64,000 nucleotides of DNA, taken from positions 57,944 to 121,943 of the forward strand of contig NW_004797601.1 in the NCBI RefSeq assembly GCF_000002075.1, read 5' to 3'. Below are positions 43,450 to 52,754 of this stretch, in pieces; within the stretch, counting starts at the first letter, position 1, and every line of letters starts with the position of its first letter. The DNA is from Aplysia californica (Eukaryota; Mollusca; Gastropoda; Aplysiida; Aplysiidae). Both the position numbers and the translations under genes were made by a program. The notes under the pieces were generated by a model. That model did not search any database and had not been told where the DNA came from. It saw only the letters and a list, made by a program, of their open reading frames with translations.

Positions 43450-43840
43450 CTGTTCTCAGATGTATCACGGAATATTGGGGACTTTTGGAGAACACCATGC
43501 ATGGGACATATTGCTGATTCATTGGTAACTTCAGGAGAACACATTTTGTAGATATCGCTGATATATCAATATCTTCTAGAAAAACACCCTTGGACATTTC
43601 ACCATATGTTAATAACATCCAGAGACCACCTTTGGACAAATTACCTATATGTTGGCAATTTGAACAAGGTCCAAAGTTCGTTTTATTATTGCCATTTTAT
43701 GACTTTTCTAACATCAATGAACATCAATATTTAATTACCTTGCCATTGATATATAACTACCTCTACAACTATAATGTTGACTGCACAATCTGTAAACGTC
43801 ATTTTATTTCCATACCCTTAAACTGCTTCATATCATCATC
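43450..43840 (+). other. Probable PIGN 3' UTR with degenerate tandem units
   Basis: Follows the stop codon. About four loosely similar 44-55 bp units (around 43470-43670) share AGARAACAC...TTGGACAT and CATATGTT-like words. No clear AATAAA is seen before a LINE insertion begins near 43840. AATAAA words occur further on (for example 45083), so the transcript end is unresolved. Confidence 0.45.
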
Positions 43841-44610
43841 ATCACTATCAAGGCCTTTTCATCCCTGGCCGGGTATAGGCCACATACAAGCTCCTTCCAT
43901 TTATCTCTGTCCTGGGCCATCCTTCCAAGCTCGTTTCAAGTGAGCTTCATCTCTCTCATGTCCCTTTCCACTCATGTCGTCCATGTTTCTTGTGGCCCAC
44001 CCCTGCCTCGTGCTCCCTGTGGGTTCCGCTGCAGTGACGGTCTTGTGATGTTTCCGCTGGGCTTTCTTAAGGTGTGTCCCATCCATCGCCACTTTCTTAG
44101 TCTTATTTCTAATTCTGTTATATCCTTTTGTCCTGTCTTTTACCCCAGCTTTTCATTTCTTATTCTATCCTGCCCCTTAATTCTTAGAATACTCCTCATA
44201 CATCTGTTGATGAAAGTCTGGACTTTATTCAGTACTGTCTTTGTTGTCTTCCAAGTTTCACAACCGTAAAGGAGCACAGACTTGACGTTGGAGTTAAAGA
44301 GTCGAAGCTTGGTGTGCAGTGAGATGCTACTTGCTTTCCAGACTTTTGATAATTGATTGAATGCTGACCTTGCCTTGGCAGTTCTTGCTTTATCCTCTGC
44401 CTCGGTTCGAACTTTATCTTCGATGACACTTCCAAGGTAGGTAAAGAAGTCCGCTTCTTCCAGGGGAGGGTCTTCCACTGTCACAGCAGCGCTTGAAACC
44501 TTTCCTAGCTTCACTACTTTCGACCTGCCTATCAGGGTCTGAACAAGATGGTCTGGAGTTTGTACTCTCGTTGACCGATGGAGAGAAGGGAACCAGATTC
44601 TTGGCACTGC
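43840..44610 (-). mobile_element. LINE fragment, reverse-transcriptase C-terminal region
   Basis: The minus strand encodes ADFFTYLGSVIEDKVRTEAE, LHTKLRLFNSNVKSVLLYGC, ETWKTTKTVLNKVQTFINRC and MRSILRIKGQDRIRNEKLG, a standard LINE ORF2 region just after the polymerase core. Downstream, the frame is broken and the 3' end carries a TGATGATGATGAT tail (rc of 43834-43850). RTE-type is likely by the tail, not proven. It sits in the PIGN 3' flank, antisense to PIGN. Confidence 0.8.
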
Positions 44611-45090
44611 TGCAGGCAGCTATAGTTGCTGGCTGTTTCCTTTTTCTTGTCTCCTCTATTGGAGTCTGGCTCTGACTCGGGTTCACGGACACATCTTCAT
44701 CCACATCTCTTCTCGCACTGCGGGAGCAGGGGGTGCAGGCGGAGGCACAGGAGCTGCTGCTGGTGTTCGTAGCAACCGTTGATGCTGCCAGAACAACTCC
44801 AACATTTTTGTGACTCTTTTGGCAGCAGCGTCCAAACACATTCAAACTGCCTCTGAATATCCTCGTAGGGCGAGGCTGGAATGTCGGAGCCAGGAGAAAG
44901 GTTTACTGGTTCTAGACCGGATTGTAAGACATTGTCCGTGTCGGTATCGACAAAAGCAACTTAAGGAGCAGACGGTTGATCAGCTTGATTTTAGTCTACT
45001 CAACTGTTTTGTTGTTGTCTCAAGAATATCAGTAAGCGAACGTTCACCAACTTGAACAGAGTCAGCGTTGGTTGTCATTACAATAAATCT
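44611..45090 (-). mobile_element. Possible 5' part of the same LINE
   Basis: Upstream on the minus strand an ATG near 45079 starts MTTNADSVQVGERSLTDILE and TTTKQLSRLKSS, then a stop. Further on, open frames encode Ser/Cys-rich and QSQTPIEETRKRKQPATIAA segments. It could be an ORF1 remnant brought next to the ORF2 end by internal deletion. No named domain is recognised. Confidence 0.35.
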
Positions 45091-45099
45091 AAAAGGAGA

Positions 45100-45875
45100 T
45101 CACAATAAGCAATATAACTTCGAAATTAGAATAATGTTGATCCAGAATGATCTGTTCGGTGAAGTGCTCCAAAACAAGATGACAACGCTCGTATACGCTG
45201 CTAGTATGCGCATGACGAGCTAATGAATAATAATTACCTACATGCTACCATTATCAGCAATTAACTTTCTCTACCAAAGAAATCAAATTTGTTTCTTCAT
45301 TGTGTTATACATTGTTTATCAAAGTCTCAGTTGCTTGACCTACCATTTCGAAATTTGGTTCATTTTTTTTTTTCAATATGTTACGTGCCATTTTGAGGCA
45401 GGGCTTGCCAAATGTATACATTTCACAGGTCCTCTTTAAGATAAGCTACCTTTTTTGCTGGTGTTTTTGAACTATGACAACTGGTCATAATTCAGAGTAT
45501 GCAAGAATAAATTATTAGAGCATGGTGGGGTTTTTTTTAGTTACTTGGGATTTTTGTTGTTGTTTGTTTTGGGTTTGGTTTTTTGTTTTGTTTTTGTCTT
45601 GGGTTGGGCTTTTTTCTTTTTTTTTTTTTGTTTATTTTGTTCATTTGAAGAGCTTCATCACAAAACATATGAAATGCAAAACTCCATGTTTTACAATAAG
45701 TGTTAGTCTTCAGGATTGAATCTTCTGTGATAGAACATTTCACTCAAAGATTGTTTCTTTTTCAAATGTTTTATAACCGTCTTATTTTCGCTTATCAAAT
45801 TTAGTATATTTTTTGTCAAATACACAATACACTTGAACCCAGTTTTCATAGAACACGTTTATGCGAGTTGACCAA
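45100..45875. other. PIGN downstream flank: AT-rich, nothing recognised
   Basis: T-rich with runs of TTTTG. AATAAA words at 45083 and 45508 could serve transcript ends, which is unproven. Confidence 0.35.
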
Positions 45876-45879
45876 TGAA

Positions 45880-46545
45880 AAACAAGAAAACCAAAAATTT
45901 CCTGTCACACCTCCAGCTAGCTATATTTCATGTGTGACCTATGCTAAACTTGTCAAAGTGTGTGTTTTTGTGTGTGTGCATGTGTGAGTGCATGCACACG
46001 TGAGTATGTGTACATGACAGAGAAAAAGAGGGAGATTGCAGAGATTAATATATATATAAACTATTTATAAATCAGTTTTGTATTATTGCATTTTTGTGTC
46101 CTTGATGACATCTTATATGTCAGGTTTTGTGTGTTATCGCAATGTATTGTACCAAGACAAATTAAATGTGTTTGTATGTGTGTGTGTGTGTGTGTGATAA
46201 TATAAGAATATAATTAATCCTTTTGTTCTACTGCATTTTTATCTTTTGTTAATTAAATATCTCATTTTCAGCTTTAGCGTGCTAAAGCTTCTAACGGTGC
46301 CATGGCAAAGTGTGTTTGTGTGTGTGTATGTGTGTGTGTGTGCGTGCAAGAGAGATAGAGAGGGGGAGAGAGAGAGAGTGAGATACAGTAATGAGACAAT
46401 GAAATAAATAAGTTTGTAGTACTCATACTACATTTTTTGTGTTCTTTTTTTATGTTGATTTCTCATGATCATAGTCAGCTGTAGTGTATTAAAGCAGCCT
46501 CATGTGCCAAGACAAGTTCATACATGTAATAGAAGGCCCTAATAA
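45880..46545 (+). repeat. Degenerate ~190-bp tandem units with TG runs
   Basis: Three to four loosely similar blocks share CTGCATTTTT, a TTAGCGTG.TAAAGC-like word, TG.CCAAGACAA and then GTGTTTGTATGTGTGTGTG (for example 46140-46195, 46285-46345, 46480-46520). Confidence 0.5.
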
Positions 46546-46985
46546 TAATAATAATGGTTTGTCAATGTTTGACGTTGACCAATGCATCAACAGAGGAGAA
46601 TGGTAGGGCCATCTGGTTCTATAATATACATCTCACCTGTCTCATACTCTACCACTGAGTGAAACTGAGCTTTAACTTTTTACAAATTTCTGAAATCTCC
46701 ATTTCCTTTTCTTAAAGGTAAAAATAAAGCTAGTTTTACGACAGGTGAAACATAATGTGTTAAACATATATACTTGTACTTGTAGATTACGGTTGTGAAA
46801 AATGTTTGAACCCCTGACCTCTGGCATGAGATGTTCATTGGCTGACTCAGTTTTCTCTTTTCTTATAGTCTTCATAACATTTTGATCTACTGGTAATTTG
46901 TTTTTCCAACTATTAACAAGAAGCCACCGATAACTTCTTTGAAGTTTTTATCAAGTTTATTGTGAGGAAATAACACAGCAAATCA
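46546..46985. other. Intergenic stretch: nothing recognised
   Basis: No recognised gene or repeat. Confidence 0.35.
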
Positions 46986-46987
46986 GT

Positions 46988-47135
46988 GCGTGGTGGGTGG
47001 GTGCTCCCATGTGGTTTGCTTCTTCTTTCTTACCAAACATCTATTGTCCTTGTCTTTTCTCCTTCTCTTTTTGTATTTGTTATTCTCTTGCAACCTCCTC
47101 AGTTACAGTTTTGCAAAACTCTTACCAAAACTAGA
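46988..47135 (+). mobile_element. SINE-A copy, 3' end shortened
   Basis: GTGGTGGGTGGGTGCTCCCA, TACCAAACATCTATTGTCC and CAAAACTCTTACCAAAACTA. Confidence 0.65.
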
Positions 47136-47347
47136 GCATAAAAGGTGTTTTTGGAACGAAGTATTTATTAAATACTTCTAACCAAGAATGTTAATGCTCT
47201 GTGATTTGTATAGTTTGCTATGTTACTAGGAGCCACCAAGTAGGCCTACTATGTTTGTGCACCAAAGAAACAGTTTGAAATAGTTGTTTTGTCCGGGATA
47301 TGTCAGGTGTTTTTTTCAAGTCTCAAATTGTGTTGTGATGAAGATCT

Positions 47348-47528
47348 TCAGTGGGTGGTTGGCTGGTGCTCTGGTGTGGTTTGCTCCTTCTTTCCTATCA
47401 AACATCTAACGTCTTTATCTCCCCTCCTTCTATTTTGTGTTTGTTACTGTCTTGCAACACCTCTAATCTTCGGCACTTATATGACCTTAGTGTGTTGCAA
47501 ATGTCGTAAAACACTTACTAAAACTAAG
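47348..47528 (+). mobile_element. SINE-A, complete copy
   Basis: GTGGGTGGTTGGCTGGTGCT, CTATCAAACATCTAACGTC, TCGGCACTTATATGACC and AACACTTACTAAAACTAAG. Closest to the 5610-5784 unit in length. Confidence 0.75.
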
Positions 47529-47719
47529 AAGATCTTCAGTTGTTCTGTCCCTTTTCTATTAGTTGATGGAATAAAACCAGCGTCAGTGTTGGAGTGCTTA
47601 GACGCTTCAACTTCACACGCAGAAGACGTGAGCTCGGTTCTTGGGTGAGAATTTTGATTGAGTAACATCAGTCTTTCTGTGGGAATGTTGTTTCCCTTTC
47701 ACTTCAGTCTGAGTTTGTT

Positions 47720-47811
47720 CTAATAGACAGGGTTGAAGCCTGCCTCCTAGGTGATCTAAATTGTATCGATGGGGGCGTGAGAACACCTACATTTAACCCC
47801 CCCCCCCCCCC
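47720..47811 (+). mobile_element. SINE-C 3' fragment followed by poly-C
   Basis: CAGGGTTGAAGCCTGCCTCC, TAGGTGATCTAAATTG and GGGGGCGTGAGAACACC, then 15 C (47797-47811). Confidence 0.6.
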
Positions 47812-47980
47812 ACAAAAATTTTTTTAAAAAAAATGTTTTGATGAAATGAACGCAAAGCTTTTAGACATAATTTTTCTTGGGCTGTAAACAAGTGGACGTG
47901 TAACAGTTTTGCTCTTCTCTTTTCACGCAAAAGTCACGAGTTCAGTTCTTACATGCATGGGGAACACATTTTGAATATAT

Positions 47981-48137
47981 CAGTCGAAATCGTCCAAGAC
48001 TACCTCTCGTTGTCGAGGAGGAAAATGGCTGTCTTTGACAGAGTCATTACAATGATTAAAAAGACGCCAGTGTGGGGAAAGGGAAGTTTGTACAGGTAAT
48101 TGTCTTATACAGGTGGCCGCTAGAGCAGGTTCAACTG
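47981..48137. mobile_element. pogo-like MITE, 157 bp
   Basis: Inverted ends CAGTCGAAATCGTCC and GAGCAGGTTCAACTG. Internal GTGGCCGCTAGAGC and GACAGAGTCATTACAATGAT. Confidence 0.65.
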
Positions 48138-48139
48138 CC

Positions 48140-49280
48140 TTTCCATGATATTATGGTTTCGCTCTTCCCCTTACCAGGCAAAAGTCATAAGTTCAATTCC
48201 GACATAAGGAACACAGTATTTTTTATGGAGTAGGCCTGCACCCCCAAAGTCAAGATTCGGCTTTAAAAAATTATGGAATTTGAGTTGTAGGCATTTTTAG
48301 CTTCCCCAGCCTCTCCTACAACTATTGCATCTCTTAAGAACCCCCAAAAAGCGTATTTTTTACAAACCGGGCCTAATTTTTCTGTATCGGCCATTTTCTC
48401 AAAATGCGACTTGCCTCTATACTTTTTTAAATAACTCCAATCTTCACGAAATTTTCACAGAATGAAGAGAAGATGTAATACTAAAAATTTGTTTGTTGAA
48501 TTTTTTATTGGAATAGATTTATGTTGGCGGTGTCTGGAGTGTGGATTTTCACGGATTTGTTTGCAAACTTGAATGCTACCTCAGGAAAAAATTCATTAAA
48601 AATTTTCTAATTCGTTTTAAGTTTAAGAAAAAAAAAACCAGACACATTTTTAGATCTAATGTTTGTTAACACACATGCAAAAAACAATATAAATGCGGTA
48701 TTCATTACGTAAGACATGTCAACAAAATCCAATATGGCCGCCGTATCCATGGAAAGGAAACTTTTAAAAAAATCAAATTTGATTGCGGATTTTAAGATTC
48801 TCTACTATGCTTGTTATTGTGTGAAATAGCCTGCAGCATTTTCATATCTTTTTTTTAAATTTCGTACATCTTGGGTTTACAAGCAAGTGAAGAGCAGTCT
48901 GCCTCATAAACCATCCAACTTGTGTCGACAGGGGAGTGGGATAGTAAAACCAGCATGTCGAAAGGGTTGGAGAGACTCCAGTTACAGGATTGTACAACAT
49001 ATTGGGTTGCTTAGTGCTGCTCAAGTGTTCTAGAACTTTGGCCTATAACGCCGATTAATTCAAATTACTTAGAATCTACCATAGAATAAATTACGTTTAT
49101 GCTGACATAATATTACAATGTATTTACTATCAAGCTGCCCTCTGAGGTACACACATGCTGTCGGCCACCTGTTCAGTTGTTTTAAGCCTGAAATATATAG
49201 AATGTTTCAAAATTGCGGATGAAACCGAGGAACATTATCTTTCAGCAGTGCAGGTCACTACTACAGTCCTGAGACAGGAA
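48140..49280. other. Intergenic stretch: nothing recognised
   Basis: About 1.1 kb with no recognised gene or repeat family. Confidence 0.35.
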
Positions 49281-49283
49281 ACA

Positions 49284-49323
49284 TGCACACACACATACAC
49301 ACACGCACGCACACACACACACA

Positions 49324-49378
<55 letters not shown>
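49284..49378 (+). repeat. (AC)n microsatellite
   Basis: AC run with ACGC interruptions. CTGAGACAGGAAAC occurs just before it (49270) and after it (49409). Confidence 0.95.
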
Positions 49379-49380
<2 letters not shown>

Positions 49381-49500
49381 TCAGCAGTGGGAGAGGACAC
49401 ACAGAGCCCTGAGACAGGAAACGTGTTCATCAACAGTTCAGGAGACACTGTGTGGGCCAACAGAGGAACTGAGCAGTACAGCCTGGGTATGAATGAATTA

Positions 49501-50290
49501 CAGTGGAGTCCACTTACAACGGGTCCTGAAACAACGAGAAGTCTGTTATAAAGACACTATTCAAAAACCCCGTTTTTTCTCTTTCTTTATCTTTGTAAAT
49601 AAAATACTGCTATTGAGCAATCAGACCGTCACGCGAGTCGGTTATAACGGAATATTGCTGCTGCTGTGCACAGCGCACAGACCAATTAAACATATTATAA
49701 AACCTTGCCAGTTGAGAAAGTTGTTGGTGATCCAGCGAAACAAAGAATGGGAGAGCCCATGCGAACCAACAATGAAGGCCGGAGTGAATGGGGGAGGAGG
49801 GTGTGGCAGAACGCATCGCGTGATAGGCCAGCCCAGTCTAGATTATCTAGGCATACCGTGCTTCTCACTTCTCTGGTGTGGGGTGGAGAGGTCACAATGC
49901 TGTGATAGTTGGATGGAGTGAATGTGTGACGTACGCAAGCAGACGCAGCGCACCACAGGGTGTGGTGGGGTGGGGGACAACACAGCGGGCGAGTAAGCCT
50001 TGAGCCAGAGCCCCTTCTTTCCGATCGCCAAGGCCGATTTGTCAACATTGCTAGTGTTAGAGAAAGAAACCTGATTCGATTTTTTATCAGGTAAGACCTA
50101 GAGATCATGTTTAACAAATCATCATCAGGGGAAACACAAAAAGGAATAAACAGAACGCCAAACTCACAGATTATTAGGCCTACATAACTATCTCCCTTGA
50201 ATTTATTACTGGATCCCTTGTAACGAGAATCCTGCTATAACGGACATTTCGCACCGGTCCCCTTTCTCTCGTTATAACAGGATTCCACTG
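49501..50290. mobile_element. Tigger/pogo-like non-autonomous element, 790 bp
   Basis: TA on both sides (49499-49500, 50291-50292) with ends CAGTGGAGTCC / GGATTCCACTG. Internal ATAACG and GTTATAAC words (49640-49652, 50232-50244, 50270-50280) are typical of Tigger-type ends. No transposase is seen. Confidence 0.75.
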
Positions 50291-50402
50291 TATAATAATA
50301 TTATGATAGACACCACACTCCGAGTTTGATGCGATCGAGAAGAAGAAGAAAAAGAAGAAAGAGTTTTTCCTCTCCTGAGAAAAAGTTTGCTTTCTGGGCT
50401 GA

Positions 50403-50511
50403 GAACATTTGAACAGCTTTCTGGCGTTGTGGCGATGGAACCTTCGTGGATTGGTGAAAGTTGGCTTAGCTTTCAGGGAACCATCTGCTGCAAGCTGCAC
50501 CATACACGAGA
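50403..50511 (+). repeat. Direct duplication, copy 1
   Basis: Begins GAACATTTGAACAGCTTTCT and continues GTTGTGGCGATGGAACCTTC. It recurs 306 bp on with few differences. Confidence 0.85.
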
Positions 50512-50708
50512 CACATAGAAAGAAATATTGGCCAAACCCGAGGCAGAGAGAACCAAATCTCTATGGCGGCTTGGAGGACCTGCAGGGATCTGCAGCCTTC
50601 GCACTAGAGACTGGGGTGCCCATTTAGAGATGAACGGAAAGAAGAAGAAGACTAAACTTTCACGCTCTCAACAGGGCCTTAAATGTTGTACATGTACCTA
50701 ATTTTAAG

Positions 50709-50817
50709 AAAATTTGAACAGCTTGCTGACGTTGTGGCGATGGAACCTTCGTGGATTGGTGAAAGTTGGCTTAGCTTTCAGGGAACCATCGGCTGCAAGC
50801 TGCACCATGCACGAGAC
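50709..50817 (+). repeat. Direct duplication, copy 2
   Basis: Begins GAAAATTTGAACAGCTTGCT and continues GTTGTGGCGATGGAACCTTC, GGTGAAAGTTGGCTTAGC and GCTGCAAGCTGCACCATGCA. Confidence 0.85.
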
Positions 50818-50839
50818 GTTTTAAAATATAATTAGCAGC

Positions 50840-50935
50840 TATTTTCTTTCTAACTTTTCATCTGACACCTGACGACCCCTGCATCATTCAATGGCGAATA
50901 TATCGGCTTCTATTTAAGTTTAAGATAGATGAGTA
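50840..50935 (+). mobile_element. Family F MITE fragment
   Basis: TCATCTGACACCTGACGACC, CATTCAATGGCGAATATATC and GTTTAAGATAGATGAG match the interior of 18560-18975. Confidence 0.5.
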
Positions 50936-50947
50936 TCTTTTACCAGT

Positions 50948-50949
50948 CC

Positions 50950-51039
<90 letters not shown>
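50948..51039 (+). repeat. (CT)n microsatellite
   Basis: About 90 bp of CT with one CTCG interruption. Confidence 0.95.
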
Positions 51040-51042
<3 letters not shown>

Positions 51043-51059
51043 CTCCTGAATAAAATAGT

Positions 51060-51825
51060 TTTCTAGGTTAAGAATAGTTGAACAGCGCGCAAATGACAAA
51101 TGTAACAAGCCTCGTGCTTTACTCCCGCTGACACACACCTTGGGTTTTTACAAGTCATGCACTGTGCGTCTTTATTTTTAATATTTTCTTTAGTGTAGGA
51201 AGTTTTACATACTCATCGTGGATATTTTGTTTCTGCAGCATTGGCCAAAAAGATGAGGAGAGTCACTTTAGGAACATTTCTGGCTGGGTCTTTCTTCTCA
51301 GCAATTTATTGATTTTTAAAAATACAGAAGAGATCTACAGTTCTTGAGGCAGTGACTGTTTCCGTTATTATACGAGAATTTTGCAGTTGTGTTGCTGTGT
51401 CTAAACGTGTCCACATGAATTAATGATTAGGTTGGTCATTTCTTCAGGGTCTTTCAGTTCATCTACGTTCTGTTTTCGCTTGTTGTATGTCTGAGGTCAT
51501 CCATGGGGCAGAAGGTCAATCAGTCAGACAACGTTCTCGGACTGACTGGGACATGTTGGTTTAGTAGTTCATATATGATCTCAGTTTCAGTGTCGAAAGC
51601 ATAATTTTACTGTCTGTCAGTTTTTCGTAGGGTAAGTTATTCTAGTATTGATCTCGGCTAGTTATGTCTGTGCCTAGTGATTCTCTCTATCTGGACCGAG
51701 ATTACGTACGCTCTTTTGTATTTTATTTCACGGAACAATATATGTCCATATTATCTATAATAATAACAATAATAGTATTAATAGCTCGTCCGTCAATGTC
51801 TGAAGATGATACCAAATTTATATCG
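51060..51825. other. Intergenic stretch: nothing recognised
   Basis: No recognised gene or repeat. Confidence 0.35.
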
Positions 51826-51962
51826 GTTATCTCGGTCTTTCTGCTGGGATGTTGTATCCCTCTTAGCCAAGTTGGCCCTGGCAGGCAAGCGTTGACAGTC
51901 CGCTTCCTGAATGATCTTATTAAAAAAAGTGTCGATGGGGGTGCAAAAACATTTTCATGTTT
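51826..51962 (+). mobile_element. SINE-C, 3' part (plus)
   Basis: TCGGTCTTTCTGCTGGGATG, TTGTATCCCTCTTAGCCAAG, CCGCTTCCTGAATGATCTTA and GTCGATGGGGGTGCAAAAAC. Confidence 0.65.
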
Positions 51963-52159
51963 TCAGTCGGCGAACACAATTTGTATAGAGCTATTCTTCT
52001 CCGCTGTAAAGTAAAGCGTGTGAAGCTGCCAGCTCTGGAGATCAGCGCTGTAAATGACATCTCAGGTTCCAGAACTTGCTCACGTGCGCTTGCGTGAGTA
52101 CATCAAAAGAACTGGGGGTCACGTTTAGTTTAAGGCCAATCTGATCTACTTACCGCACC

Positions 52160-52385
52160 TTTAATGACGGTGTTTTTACGTCCCCATGGACACAATTTAG
52201 ATAATTTAGGAGACGTGCTTTTTTTATCCTCCCTGTCAGGACCATCACGGGCTGAGAGGGATACAACATCTTAGCAGAAAGACGGAGAAACTTGATTAAA
52301 AATGTTTCCCCCCTCGGAAATCGAACTTCGGTCTCCAGCATACGACAGAAGCGCTTAACCGCTACACCACAAACGCTGATATGGC
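52160..52385 (-). mobile_element. SINE-C, best-preserved full copy (minus)
   Basis: The reverse strand carries A-box TGTGGTGTAGCGGTTAAGCG and B-box-like GAAGTTCGATTTCC, body GATGTTGTATCCCTCTCAGC and end CCATGGGGACGTAAAAACAC. It gives the reference layout of the family. Confidence 0.8.
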
Positions 52386-52507
52386 CTGTCCTGAAAACGG
52401 CTCCTCCGTTAAACTTATTTCAAAACGCTGCAAACATTTATGTTGTTCCCCGCAGTTTCTTCTTCGCTCTCCTCAGAAGAGTGAGAGCTCTCATGAGAGC
52501 CACTGTT

Positions 52508-52641
52508 CTACACACAGTCAGTAGCGAGGAGAAGGAGAAGAAGGGGGAGAAGAAGGAGGAGGAGAAGAAGAAGAAGAGGAAGAGGAAGAAGAAGAAGAGG
52601 AAGAGGAAGAAGAAGAAGAGGAAGAGGAAGAAGAAGAAGAG

Positions 52642-52703
<62 letters not shown>

Positions 52704-52748
52704 AGAAGCAGAAGAAGAAACAGAAGCAGCAGCAGCAGCAGCAGCATG
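52508..52748 (+). repeat. GAA/GAG purine minisatellite ending in CAG repeats
   Basis: All-purine run with a 21-bp unit (GAGGAAGAGGAAGAAGAAGAA) repeated about five times, then GAA repeats and seven AGC/CAG units (52727-52746). Open frames here on both strands are low-complexity and not genes. Confidence 0.9.
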
Positions 52749-52754
52749 CTTGCA

